Assembly: GCF_000633395.1 (NCBI RefSeq)
Contig: NZ_AYMU01000009.1
Span: 186,001 to 250,000, forward strand
DNA length: 64,000 bases
Source: Pseudomonas sp. PH1b
GTDB taxonomy: Bacteria; Pseudomonadota; Gammaproteobacteria; Pseudomonadales; Pseudomonadaceae
Direction: 5' to 3'
The position numbers and the translations under genes were made by a program. Positions 26,497 through 35,495 of the stretch are shown here, in pieces (positions within the stretch are counted from its first letter, which is position 1; each line of letters begins with the position of its first letter). The notes under the pieces are model-generated. The model was not told the DNA's origin. It searched no databases and saw only the letters and a program-made list of their open reading frames with translations.

Positions 26497-27121
26497 CACT
26501 GCTCAAATGGTGCTCGCCCCAGCGCGGCAGCATGTCCTGGGGAATATTCAGCAGGTTGAGAATCCGCGCCACGACGAAATCCACCAGGTCATCGATGGTC
26601 TGTGGCTGGTGATAGAAGCCCGGCGAGGCCGGCAGGATGGTCACGCCCATGTTCGACAGCTTGAGCATGTGCTCCAGATGGATGCTGGAATACGGCGCCT
26701 CGCGGGGCACCAGGATCAACTGCCGGCGCTCCTTGAGGGTCACATCCGCCGCGCGCTCGATCAGATTGTTGCAGGCACCGGTGGCAATTGCCGACAAGGT
26801 GCCAGTGGAACAGGGCACCACCACCATCGCCGCCGGCGAGCCGGAGCCCGAGGCCACCGGCGACATCCAGTCTTCCTTGCCATAGACACGGATCTGCCCC
26901 GCCTCTGCACCGGTGTACTCGGTGAGGAAGGCCTGCATCATCTGCGGCTTGGACGGTAAGGTCACATCGGTTTCCGTGGCCATGACCAATTGCGCCGCCT
27001 TGGAAATCAGGAAATGCACTTCCCGATCCTCACGCACCAGGCAATCGAGCAGGCGCAAGCCATACTGGGCGCCCGAGGCACCGGTCATCGCCAGGGTGAT
27101 GCGTTCCGGGCCGTTGTTCAT
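26489..27121 (-). CDS. ubiX: Flavin prenyltransferase UbiX
   Basis: Makes prenylated FMN for the UbiD decarboxylase of ubiquinone synthesis. The 210-residue product from ATG 27121 begins MNNGPERITLAMTGASGAQY, the FMN-binding start. VVVPCSTGTLSAIATGACNNLI and LVPREAPYSSIHLEHMLKL are UbiX signatures. The frame is open to 27265, but the extension is mpl antisense-type sequence without family support. The start overlaps the mpl stop by 4 bases. Confidence 0.95.
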   Translation of the reverse strand: MNNGPERITLAMTGASGAQYGLRLLDCLVREDREVHFLISKAAQLVMATETDVTLPSKPQMMQAFLTEYTGAEAGQIRVYGKEDWMSPVASGSGSPAAMVVVPCSTGTLSAIATGACNNLIERAADVTLKERRQLILVPREAPYSSIHLEHMLKLSNMGVTILPASPGFYHQPQTIDDLVDFVVARILNLLNIPQDMLPRWGEHHLSSDE

Positions 27122-28467
27122 TGCAACGCCTCGGCCAGCTTGCCGTGCAGACCGCCAAAACCACCGTTGCTCATGATCACCACCTGGGTGCCCGGCCCGG
27201 CCTGGCTTTTCACTTGTTCGATGATGCCTTCCAGGGAGTCGCTGACCGTCGACGGTACCGCGCATTGGCCGGCAATGGCCGCCAGGTCCCAGCCGAGATT
27301 GGCCGGCGCATACCAGATCACCTGATCGGCCTGCTTGACGCTTTCCGGCAAACCGTCACGGTGCGCGCCCAGTTTCATGGAGTTGGAGCGCGGCTCGATG
27401 ATGGCAATCACCTGTGCCTCGCCGACGCGCTTGCGCAATCCGTCCAGGGTCGTGGCGATGGCGGTCGGGTGGTGCGCAAAGTCATCGTAGATGGTCACGC
27501 CATGCACCTCGGCCACTTTCTCCATGCGCCGCTTCACGCTCTTGAACGCACTCAGCCCGGCGATGCCCATTGCTGGCACCACGCCCACATGCCGTGCAGC
27601 AGCCAGAGTGGCCAGGGCATTGGCGACGTTGTGCTGCCCGGTCAACGCCCATTCCACCACGCCCTGGCTGACACCCTCGAACATCACTTCAAAGGCCGAA
27701 CCGTCTTCACTGAGCAACTTGACCTGCCACTGGCCACCGTCACCGGTGGTCTGCACCGGGGTCCAGCAGCCCATCTCGATCACCCGCTGCAACGCCGGCT
27801 CCGTGGTGGGATGGATCACCAGGCCTTCGCTGGGAATGGTCCGCACCAAGTGGTGAAACTGCCGTTCGATGGCGGCCAGGTCTGGGAAGATGTCCGCATG
27901 ATCGAACTCGAGGTTGTTGAGGATCGCGGTGCGTGGGCGGTAGTGGACGAACTTCGAGCGCTTGTCGAAGAAAGCGCTGTCGTACTCATCGGCCTCGATC
28001 ACGAAAAACGGCGTGTCGCCCAGACGCGCCGAAACGGCGAAGTTCTGCGGCACGCCGCCAATCAGGAAGCCCGGGCTCATCCCGGCATGCTCCAGGACCC
28101 AGGCCAACATGCTGCTGGTGGTGGTCTTGCCATGCGTACCGGCCACCGCCAGCACCCAGCGGCCCTGCAGCACATGGTCGGCCAGCCACTGCGGGCCGGA
28201 GACATAAGGCAGGCCTTTGTTCAGCACATATTCCACAGCCGGATTGCCCCGGGACATGGCATTGCCGATGACCACCAGGTCAGGCGCCGGGTCCAGCTGG
28301 GCCGGATCATAGCCTTGAGTCAGCTCGATGCCCTGGGCTTGCAGTTGGGTGCTCATGGGTGGATAGACGTTGGCGTCGGAGCCCGTAACGTGATGGCCCA
28401 GCTCTTTGGCCAGAACCGCCATCGACCCCATGAAAGTGCCGCAGATACCGAGAATATGGATGTGCAT
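27118..28467 (-). CDS. mpl: UDP-MurNAc:L-Ala-gamma-D-Glu-mDAP ligase
   Basis: Murein-recycling ligase that attaches recovered tripeptide to UDP-MurNAc. The 449-residue product has the Mur-ligase layout: MHIHILGICGTFMG at the start, ATP loop VAGTHGKTTTSSML, HNVANALATLAAARHVG, and the C-terminal domain DDFAHHPTAI. GAGG six bases before ATG 28467 fixes the start. The mpl-ubiX linkage and the neighbouring eatR match the PA4019-PA4021 order as I recall it. Confidence 0.96.
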   Translation of the reverse strand: MHIHILGICGTFMGSMAVLAKELGHHVTGSDANVYPPMSTQLQAQGIELTQGYDPAQLDPAPDLVVIGNAMSRGNPAVEYVLNKGLPYVSGPQWLADHVLQGRWVLAVAGTHGKTTTSSMLAWVLEHAGMSPGFLIGGVPQNFAVSARLGDTPFFVIEADEYDSAFFDKRSKFVHYRPRTAILNNLEFDHADIFPDLAAIERQFHHLVRTIPSEGLVIHPTTEPALQRVIEMGCWTPVQTTGDGGQWQVKLLSEDGSAFEVMFEGVSQGVVEWALTGQHNVANALATLAAARHVGVVPAMGIAGLSAFKSVKRRMEKVAEVHGVTIYDDFAHHPTAIATTLDGLRKRVGEAQVIAIIEPRSNSMKLGAHRDGLPESVKQADQVIWYAPANLGWDLAAIAGQCAVPSTVSDSLEGIIEQVKSQAGPGTQVVIMSNGGFGGLHGKLAEALQ

Positions 28468-28633
28468 AGTCGACCTCATAAAACATCGGCGCAGGTTAGC
28501 CTAGAGGGCTGTAAATCGCACCCTTTAGCTGACGGGGAGATGCAGCCGTGGCGCCAGGCCGTGCAGGGACCCAAGGCCTGCGACTGAATGCGGCTCGCTA
28601 TGACTCCGAAGCTCGAACACCGCCTGCGGCAGC

Positions 28634-28655
28634 GGCCATCCGCAAACGGATGGCC
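28634..28655 (-). terminator. Hairpin after eatR
   Basis: A 9-bp perfect stem GGCCATCCG/CGGATGGCC with loop CAAA (plus-strand reading), immediately downstream of the eatR stop. There is no clear T-run. Confidence 0.55.
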
Positions 28656-28658
28656 GGC

Positions 28659-30581
28659 TCAGCGCGCGATACCGTGCTTGCGCAGCTTTCTATACAGGGT
28701 ATTGCGACTGACCCCCAACTGCTCCGCGGTGTGGGTCATGTGCCAGCGCTGTTGCTCCAGTGCCGTCAATAACGCCAGGCGCTCGGCATCTTCCAGGGGG
28801 CGCTCCACTTCCCCATCGACCGCAGCGCTGACTGGCGCCGCGCGACTGTGGCGAATCAAGGGCGGAAGGTCCTCCATGCCGATACGGCCGTCCTCGCACA
28901 AGGCCGCCAAGGTCCGCAGCACATTGCGCAGTTGCCGCACGTTGCCCGGCCACGGGTAACCCAGCAGGGCCTGGCGCGCCGCCTCATCCATCTGCACCGG
29001 CTGCCCTCCCGCCTCTTCAGCCAGGAGAAAGTCCAGCAACTGGGATTTGTCGCTGCGCTCACGCAGGGCCGGCAACGCAATCTCCAGGCCATTGAGACGG
29101 TAATACAGGTCCTCGCGAAAGCTGCCATCGCGCACCCGTTCCAATAGATCACGGTGGGTGGCACTGATGATGCGTACGTTGACCGCCTGCGGCTCGCCGC
29201 CGATGGGCACCACCAGGCGGTCTTCCAAGACCCGCAACAGGCGGGTCTGCAAGGCCAGGGGCATGTCGCCGATTTCATCCAGGAACAAGGTGCCACCGTC
29301 GGCTTGCTGCAACTTGCCGCGCATGCCTTCCTTGCGCGCCCCGGTAAAGCTGCCACCGCGATAACCGAAGAGCTCGCTTTCGATCAGGCTTTCTGGAATC
29401 GCCGCGCAGTTGAGGGCAACAAAGGCTTTTTCCGCACGCGGGCTGCCCTGGTGCACCGCCTTGGCGAATGCTTCCTTGCCGGAGCCGGTTTCGCCATTGA
29501 TCAACAGCGGCACATCACGTTCGAATACGCGCAGGGCCCGACGAAAATCATTCTGCAGACCTTCATCCCCCAGGCAAATGCCGCCCGAGGCCCGTGGCGC
29601 TACAACAGCAAGCGACGGCCGCGGCATGGGCTGCGCCGCCGGTTGCGGCTGGCCCCGCAGCAAGGCGAACAGACGACGCCCGTCCCGGGTCCGCAGCGGC
29701 CAACTGGCGCTGGCGTTGATACTGGCACGGGCCAGCAACTCATCCAGCGAGCAGTCGAAGAAACTATCCACCGGCTTGCCCAGCAGGCCGCCGCGGATGT
29801 GCCCCAACAGATTCAGGGCACTCTGGTTCACCGCGCTGATGCGCCCTTCGCCATCGAATGCCAGCAACCCCTCGCTGAACAGCCCCACCGACTCGGCCTG
29901 CAGATGAAAGCGCAACAGCCACTGGTTCTCGAAGTAGCGCAGGAAATAACAGCTTTCGATCATCTTCGCCGAGAGATTGACCAGGGCCATGGTATGGAAC
30001 TGGCTCTGGCGGGAGACATCCTGGCGGGCCGACGACACATCGAGCACCGCCAGCAATTCGCCATGGGGATCGAACACCGGACTCGCGGAACAGGTCAGGC
30101 CGGTGTGCCGACCACGGAAGTGCTCGCCCTGGTGAATGGTCAGTGACTGGCGCTCCACCAGGCAGGTGCCGATACCGTTGGTACCTTCCCGAGCCTCGCT
30201 CCAGTCGGCACCGAGCCAGAGGCCCGCGTGCTCGAAGATCCGGCGCTCGCTGGGGGCAGTGATGCAGTTGAGGATCACGCCCCGGGCATCGGTGAGCAGC
30301 ACCGCGTGACCGGCACCGGACAATTGCTGGTGCAGGTTGGCCATCTCGGTACCGGCAATTTGCAGCACGTCCTGCAGGCGCTCGCGGCTCTCCAGCAGGC
30401 GGCCATGCTCGAGCACGGTAGGGGCCATGGCCTGGGACGGATCGAGGTGATAGTCCTCAAGGCAGCGCAGCCAGGAGCGGGCGATCGAAGGATCGCTGCC
30501 TGGGCCCTGCAAATGGGCTTTGCCCTGGGCCACGGTCAGCACTTGCTGGGCATGCCGAGTCAGATGATTGCTGCTGTGCAT
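28659..30581 (-). CDS. eatR: Sigma54-dependent activator of the ethanolamine operon (AcoR family)
   Basis: A 640-residue bacterial enhancer-binding protein. A GAF-type sensor spans about residues 75-215 and a PAS domain about 230-310. The AAA+ domain has Walker A GETGSGKE (363-370) and Walker B LFLDEIGD. A Fis-type helix-turn-helix ends the protein (HMTHTAEQLGVSRNTLYRKL). The sigma54-contact loop reads GSFTGA instead of GAFTGA. It is divergent from exaC, whose upstream region has a -24/-12 promoter and palindromes. In P. aeruginosa the gene at this position (EatR) activates ethanolamine catabolism, so the same role is inferred here. Confidence 0.9.
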   Translation of the reverse strand: MHSSNHLTRHAQQVLTVAQGKAHLQGPGSDPSIARSWLRCLEDYHLDPSQAMAPTVLEHGRLLESRERLQDVLQIAGTEMANLHQQLSGAGHAVLLTDARGVILNCITAPSERRIFEHAGLWLGADWSEAREGTNGIGTCLVERQSLTIHQGEHFRGRHTGLTCSASPVFDPHGELLAVLDVSSARQDVSRQSQFHTMALVNLSAKMIESCYFLRYFENQWLLRFHLQAESVGLFSEGLLAFDGEGRISAVNQSALNLLGHIRGGLLGKPVDSFFDCSLDELLARASINASASWPLRTRDGRRLFALLRGQPQPAAQPMPRPSLAVVAPRASGGICLGDEGLQNDFRRALRVFERDVPLLINGETGSGKEAFAKAVHQGSPRAEKAFVALNCAAIPESLIESELFGYRGGSFTGARKEGMRGKLQQADGGTLFLDEIGDMPLALQTRLLRVLEDRLVVPIGGEPQAVNVRIISATHRDLLERVRDGSFREDLYYRLNGLEIALPALRERSDKSQLLDFLLAEEAGGQPVQMDEAARQALLGYPWPGNVRQLRNVLRTLAALCEDGRIGMEDLPPLIRHSRAAPVSAAVDGEVERPLEDAERLALLTALEQQRWHMTHTAEQLGVSRNTLYRKLRKHGIAR

Positions 30582-30830
30582 TTCTTATTATTCTCCTGCT
30601 GCGCGGTCACGCGCGGACGCCATCCTGTAGCCGCTGGCGGAGGTGACGCTCGTCCTGGACGACACCCCATGAAATGGATGCAAGGTCTTGCTCGCGCCCC
30701 CCCGCGGCTCTTCCCGAGCAGTGGCGGCGGCGGTAGCCCCACGAATCTGTCCGACAAGATTCGGCACGCGAACCAGCATCCTCCAGCAGCCCTGTCATTG
30801 CAATGCCGGCTTGACCCGTGAGTCACAGCT

Positions 30831-30848
30831 TGTGCCAGATAGGTTACA
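30831..30848. promoter_or_regulatory. Candidate activator site 1 upstream of exaC
   Basis: TGTGCCAGATAGGTTACA. It matches site 2 at 14 of 18 positions and starts 34 bases before it, about three helical turns. It is a weaker dyad than site 2 (outer TGT/ACA conserved). Confidence 0.5.
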
Positions 30849-30864
30849 AACTGTCACTCATGGC

Positions 30865-30882
30865 TGTGCCGGATCCGTCACA
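30865..30882. promoter_or_regulatory. Candidate activator site 2 upstream of exaC
   Basis: TGTGCCGGATCCGTCACA is an 18-base palindrome with 8 of 9 pairs matching. It lies about 64 bases before the -24 element, a normal distance for an enhancer bound by a sigma54 activator such as EatR. Confidence 0.6.
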
Positions 30883-30945
30883 GGCGGCTGCCATCGATAC
30901 CTCACAACATCCGCAACCCCTTGATGCACAAGGCCCACGCCTCGC

Positions 30946-30960
30946 TGGCCCGACCTTTGC
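30946..30960 (+). promoter_or_regulatory. Sigma54 (-24/-12) promoter of the exaC-eut operon
   Basis: TGGCCCGACCTTTGC matches the TGGCACGnnnnTTGC consensus at all fixed positions except one (C for A), with exact GG-to-GC spacing. The expected start of transcription is about 30972, leaving a leader of about 54 bases before the exaC ATG. Confidence 0.8.
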
Positions 30961-31025
30961 TCTACGCTTGTCATGCGCTACAGCGCGTCCTCCCCCATAA
31001 GCATAAAAGCCAGGAGATACCCACC

Positions 31026-32546
<1,521 letters not shown>

Positions 32547-32551
32547 TCCAC

Positions 32552-32579
32552 CCTCCCGGCGACCCAGGTCGCCGGGAGG
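32552..32579 (+). terminator. Strong hairpin between exaC and eutH
   Basis: A 12-bp perfect stem CCTCCCGGCGAC/GTCGCCGGGAGG with loop CCAG begins 6 bases after the exaC stop. The following CCTCTTGC is only weakly T-rich. It may end some transcripts, so exaC would be made in excess of the downstream genes, or mark an old operon end. Confidence 0.6.
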
Positions 32580-32731
32580 CCTCTTGCGGCATCGCCGCGC
32601 ACGCTTGACCCGTTCCGATCCGGCGCCCAGGGCCAGCCGGACGGGACACTGCTGTCGGAAGTACTGCGCCAAAACAGTCGTGCACAAGGCCCAAAGAGGC
32701 TGCTGAAAAACAATAACAAGGGACGCTCCCA

Positions 32732-34012
32732 ATGGATCAGATCGGCAACTACGTGCTCTACCTCATCATGCTCTGCGCCGTACTCGGCGCCTTCGCCGCT
32801 ATCTATGACAGCGAGCGCGGACTGGGCAAGGAATTCATGGAAGGCATCCATGCCACGGGCTACATCTTCGTCCCGGCGGCGGGGATCATGGCCTCCATCC
32901 CCTACCTGACCGTGGTCATCGAGACGGTCTTCGGTCCCTTCTTCAACTCCCTGGGTGCCGACCCGGCCCTGGCGGCGACCATGATCATCGCCTCGGACAT
33001 GGGCGGCTATCAGTTGGCCTCGGCCCTGGCAGCCAGCAAGGAAGCGCTGGTGATGGCACTGATCACCGGCTTCATGGGCGGCGCCACCATCGTCTTCTCG
33101 ATCCCCATGGGCCTGGCGATGCTCGACAAGCGCGACCACAAGTACATGGCCCTGGGCATCATGTCCGGGATCCTGACCATTCCGGTCGGGGTCATGATCG
33201 CCAGCCTGATCCTGGCCTTCAGCAACCCGGTGGTGCGTGAACTGGTGACCACCAACGGTGAAGCCAGCTACCAACTGGCTCTGGGCCTGGGCAGCATCTT
33301 CGCCAACCTGCTGCCGATCCTGATCTTCGTCGTGGCTCTGGCCCTGGGCCTGCGCTTCTTGCCGGACATGATGATCAAGGGCTTCATCATCTTCGGCCGG
33401 GCCATGGACGCCGCGATCAAACTGGTGCTGGTGTTCTCCATCGTCGAATACTTCACCGGGGCGTTCTCCGCGGTGTTCGGTGGCTGGGGCTTCCACCCGA
33501 TCATCGCCGACGCCGAGGACCAGACCCGTGCCCTGGAAACCGCCGGCTACATCGGCATCATGCTGGCCGGTGCCTTCCCCATGGTCTACCTGCTGCGCAA
33601 GTACCTGGGCAACCCCCTGGAGAACCTCGGCGGCAAGATCGGCCTCAGCGCGGTGGGCAGTGCCGGCATGCTGGCGACCATCGCCAACATCCTGGCCATG
33701 TTCCGCCTGGTGCGCTTCATGCCGCCCAAGGACAAGGTGATCAACATCGCCTTCGGTGTCTGCGCGGCGTTCCTGCTGGGTGACCACCTGTCCTTCACCG
33801 CCAACTTCCAGCCGACCATCATCCTGCCGGTGCTGATCGGCAAGATCAGCGCCGGGTTCGTCGCGGTGGGCCTGGCCTATTGGCTGTCGGTGCCCAAGGC
33901 GCTGCAACTGGAAGCTCAGGATCGGGCCGCCGGGATCATCGCCGAAGGCGAATACCTGGGCGGTACGGCGGTGGAGTCCCCGGTACCGGCCGGGCAGAAG
34001 GCCACGGCCTGA
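32732..34012 (+). CDS. eutH: Ethanolamine transporter EutH
   Basis: Inner-membrane permease of 426 residues with about ten hydrophobic segments. The family start is visible: MDQIGNYVLYLIMLCAVLGA, then DSERGLGKEFMEGIH and FVPAAGIMASIPYL. GDHLSFTANFQP is conserved near the end. EutH helps ethanolamine enter when uncharged substrate is scarce. P. aeruginosa has an Eat-type permease at this position instead, so EutH here is a replacement or acquisition. It is followed by eutA after 25 bases. Confidence 0.92.
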   Translation: MDQIGNYVLYLIMLCAVLGAFAAIYDSERGLGKEFMEGIHATGYIFVPAAGIMASIPYLTVVIETVFGPFFNSLGADPALAATMIIASDMGGYQLASALAASKEALVMALITGFMGGATIVFSIPMGLAMLDKRDHKYMALGIMSGILTIPVGVMIASLILAFSNPVVRELVTTNGEASYQLALGLGSIFANLLPILIFVVALALGLRFLPDMMIKGFIIFGRAMDAAIKLVLVFSIVEYFTGAFSAVFGGWGFHPIIADAEDQTRALETAGYIGIMLAGAFPMVYLLRKYLGNPLENLGGKIGLSAVGSAGMLATIANILAMFRLVRFMPPKDKVINIAFGVCAAFLLGDHLSFTANFQPTIILPVLIGKISAGFVAVGLAYWLSVPKALQLEAQDRAAGIIAEGEYLGGTAVESPVPAGQKATA

Positions 34013-34037
34013 TTCCGGCGCGGCGAGGAACGCCTGC

Positions 34038-35468
34038 ATGCAAGCCAACAGCCATGGCGCCCAGGTCCTGCTGCTGGGGCTGGACTTCGGGTCCACCACC
34101 AGCAGCGCGCTGATCGCCCAGGCCAGCCTCAGCAGCCATTGCATCACCGGACGCATGGCCCTCAATGAACCTCGGGTACTGTTTCGTGGCGACCCGGTGT
34201 TCACCCCCTTCGAGGGCGAGGTCATCGACGAGGACGCCATCCGCGGCCTTATCCAAGCCTGGCTCGACCAGGCTGGCGTGCGCCCGCAACAGCTGTTTTC
34301 CGGCGGTGTGATAATCACCGGCCTGGCGGCACGGCGGCGCAATGCCCAGGCCCTGGCACGGCTGGTAGGCCAACTGATCGGCAATGCGCTGATCACCCGT
34401 GCCGATGACGGTGGCCTGGAATCCTGGCTGGCGTTCATGGGCAGTTGCTCGGCCCTGAGCAGGTTCCACGCCGAGCAGCCGATGCTCAACCTGGATATCG
34501 GTGGCGGCACCACCAATGCCGCCTGGGGCCTGGCAGGCAACGTACAGGCCAGCGGTTGCCACTTCATCGGCGCCCGGCACCTGCAATTCCAGCCGGGCAG
34601 CTACCAACTCAGCAGTGTCTCGGAGTTTGGCCAGGCATTGCTGGTGCACCTGGGCATCGACAAAGTCTCAGGGCAACACCTCGACAGCCGGGAGCTGCAC
34701 GCCGTGGTCCGCTGGTACGTCGAGGCCCTGGTGGCCATTGTCGACGGGGATCGGGGGTTCTTCGCCAATCCCCTGGGACAGGCGACCGAACAGTTGCCGC
34801 TGATCCTGCCCCGCCACCCTGTGCCCGTGGCCCTGACCTTTTCCGGCGGTGTCGGCGAACTGCTCTATCGCCACCTGCAGGGCGAGGCCTTGCCCGGCAC
34901 TACACATTACGGCGATCTGGGGATCGAACTCGCCCGAGCCATCGCCGACCATCCACGCCTAGTCCGGGATGCCTCCCACCTGGTTCCGGAAAACCGCGGT
35001 CGGGCCACGGTCTACGGCCTGACCCTGCACAACACCGAAATCTCCGGCAGCACCCTGTTCCTGCCCCAGCCCGAGGTCTTGCCCCTGAAAGACCTGCCCA
35101 TCGTCGCTCGCCTCTCCATCCGCGCATCCCAGCAACAGCTGGACGATGCCCTGGCCCTGGCCCTGAGCAGTCGTGATGGGGCCTGCCTGCAACTGCTCGA
35201 TGGCGGCCAGGCACCACGCCTGGAAGAGATTCGCCAACTGGGCGCTCGCCTGTCCCGGGGGCTGGCCCAGGCTCGGCCCCAATGGCCACTGGTGCTGCTG
35301 CTGGAGAGCAATATCGGCAAGGTCCTGGGCAACTACGCCACAGATTGGGGGCGCAGCTCTTGCAATCTGATCGTCATCGACGAAGTGCGTGAACGCTCGG
35401 CGCACTTCATCAATCTGGGAAAACCCCACCAGCACATCGTGCCCGTCGCCTTCTACGGCGTGCACTGA
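34038..35468 (+). CDS. eutA: Ethanolamine ammonia-lyase reactivating factor EutA
   Basis: ATP-dependent chaperone that swaps damaged cobalamin out of ethanolamine ammonia-lyase. The 476 residues match EutA in length. LLLGLDFGSTTSSALIAQ and MLNLDIGGGTTNAAW are the phosphate loops of an actin/Hsp70-like ATPase; LFSGGVIITGLAARRRNA and ALTFSGGVGELL are EutA landmarks. It lies between eutH and the fused eutBC gene, so it may serve the fused enzyme, the two-subunit enzyme, or both. Confidence 0.9.
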   Translation: MQANSHGAQVLLLGLDFGSTTSSALIAQASLSSHCITGRMALNEPRVLFRGDPVFTPFEGEVIDEDAIRGLIQAWLDQAGVRPQQLFSGGVIITGLAARRRNAQALARLVGQLIGNALITRADDGGLESWLAFMGSCSALSRFHAEQPMLNLDIGGGTTNAAWGLAGNVQASGCHFIGARHLQFQPGSYQLSSVSEFGQALLVHLGIDKVSGQHLDSRELHAVVRWYVEALVAIVDGDRGFFANPLGQATEQLPLILPRHPVPVALTFSGGVGELLYRHLQGEALPGTTHYGDLGIELARAIADHPRLVRDASHLVPENRGRATVYGLTLHNTEISGSTLFLPQPEVLPLKDLPIVARLSIRASQQQLDDALALALSSRDGACLQLLDGGQAPRLEEIRQLGARLSRGLAQARPQWPLVLLLESNIGKVLGNYATDWGRSSCNLIVIDEVRERSAHFINLGKPHQHIVPVAFYGVH

Positions 35469-35495
35469 CCGATGCCGGCCAAGGAGAGTCTTGCC

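Larger units (their letters stand above)
30582..31025. promoter_or_regulatory. Divergent eatR-exaC regulatory region
   Basis: This 444-base gap carries no credible gene. It holds the sigma54 promoter of exaC (30946-30960) and two related dyads (30831-30848, 30865-30882). A further TTGACCCGTGAGTCACA element at 30811-30827 shares the TGTGAC half (on the complement). A C7 run occurs in the part nearest eatR. Confidence 0.7.
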
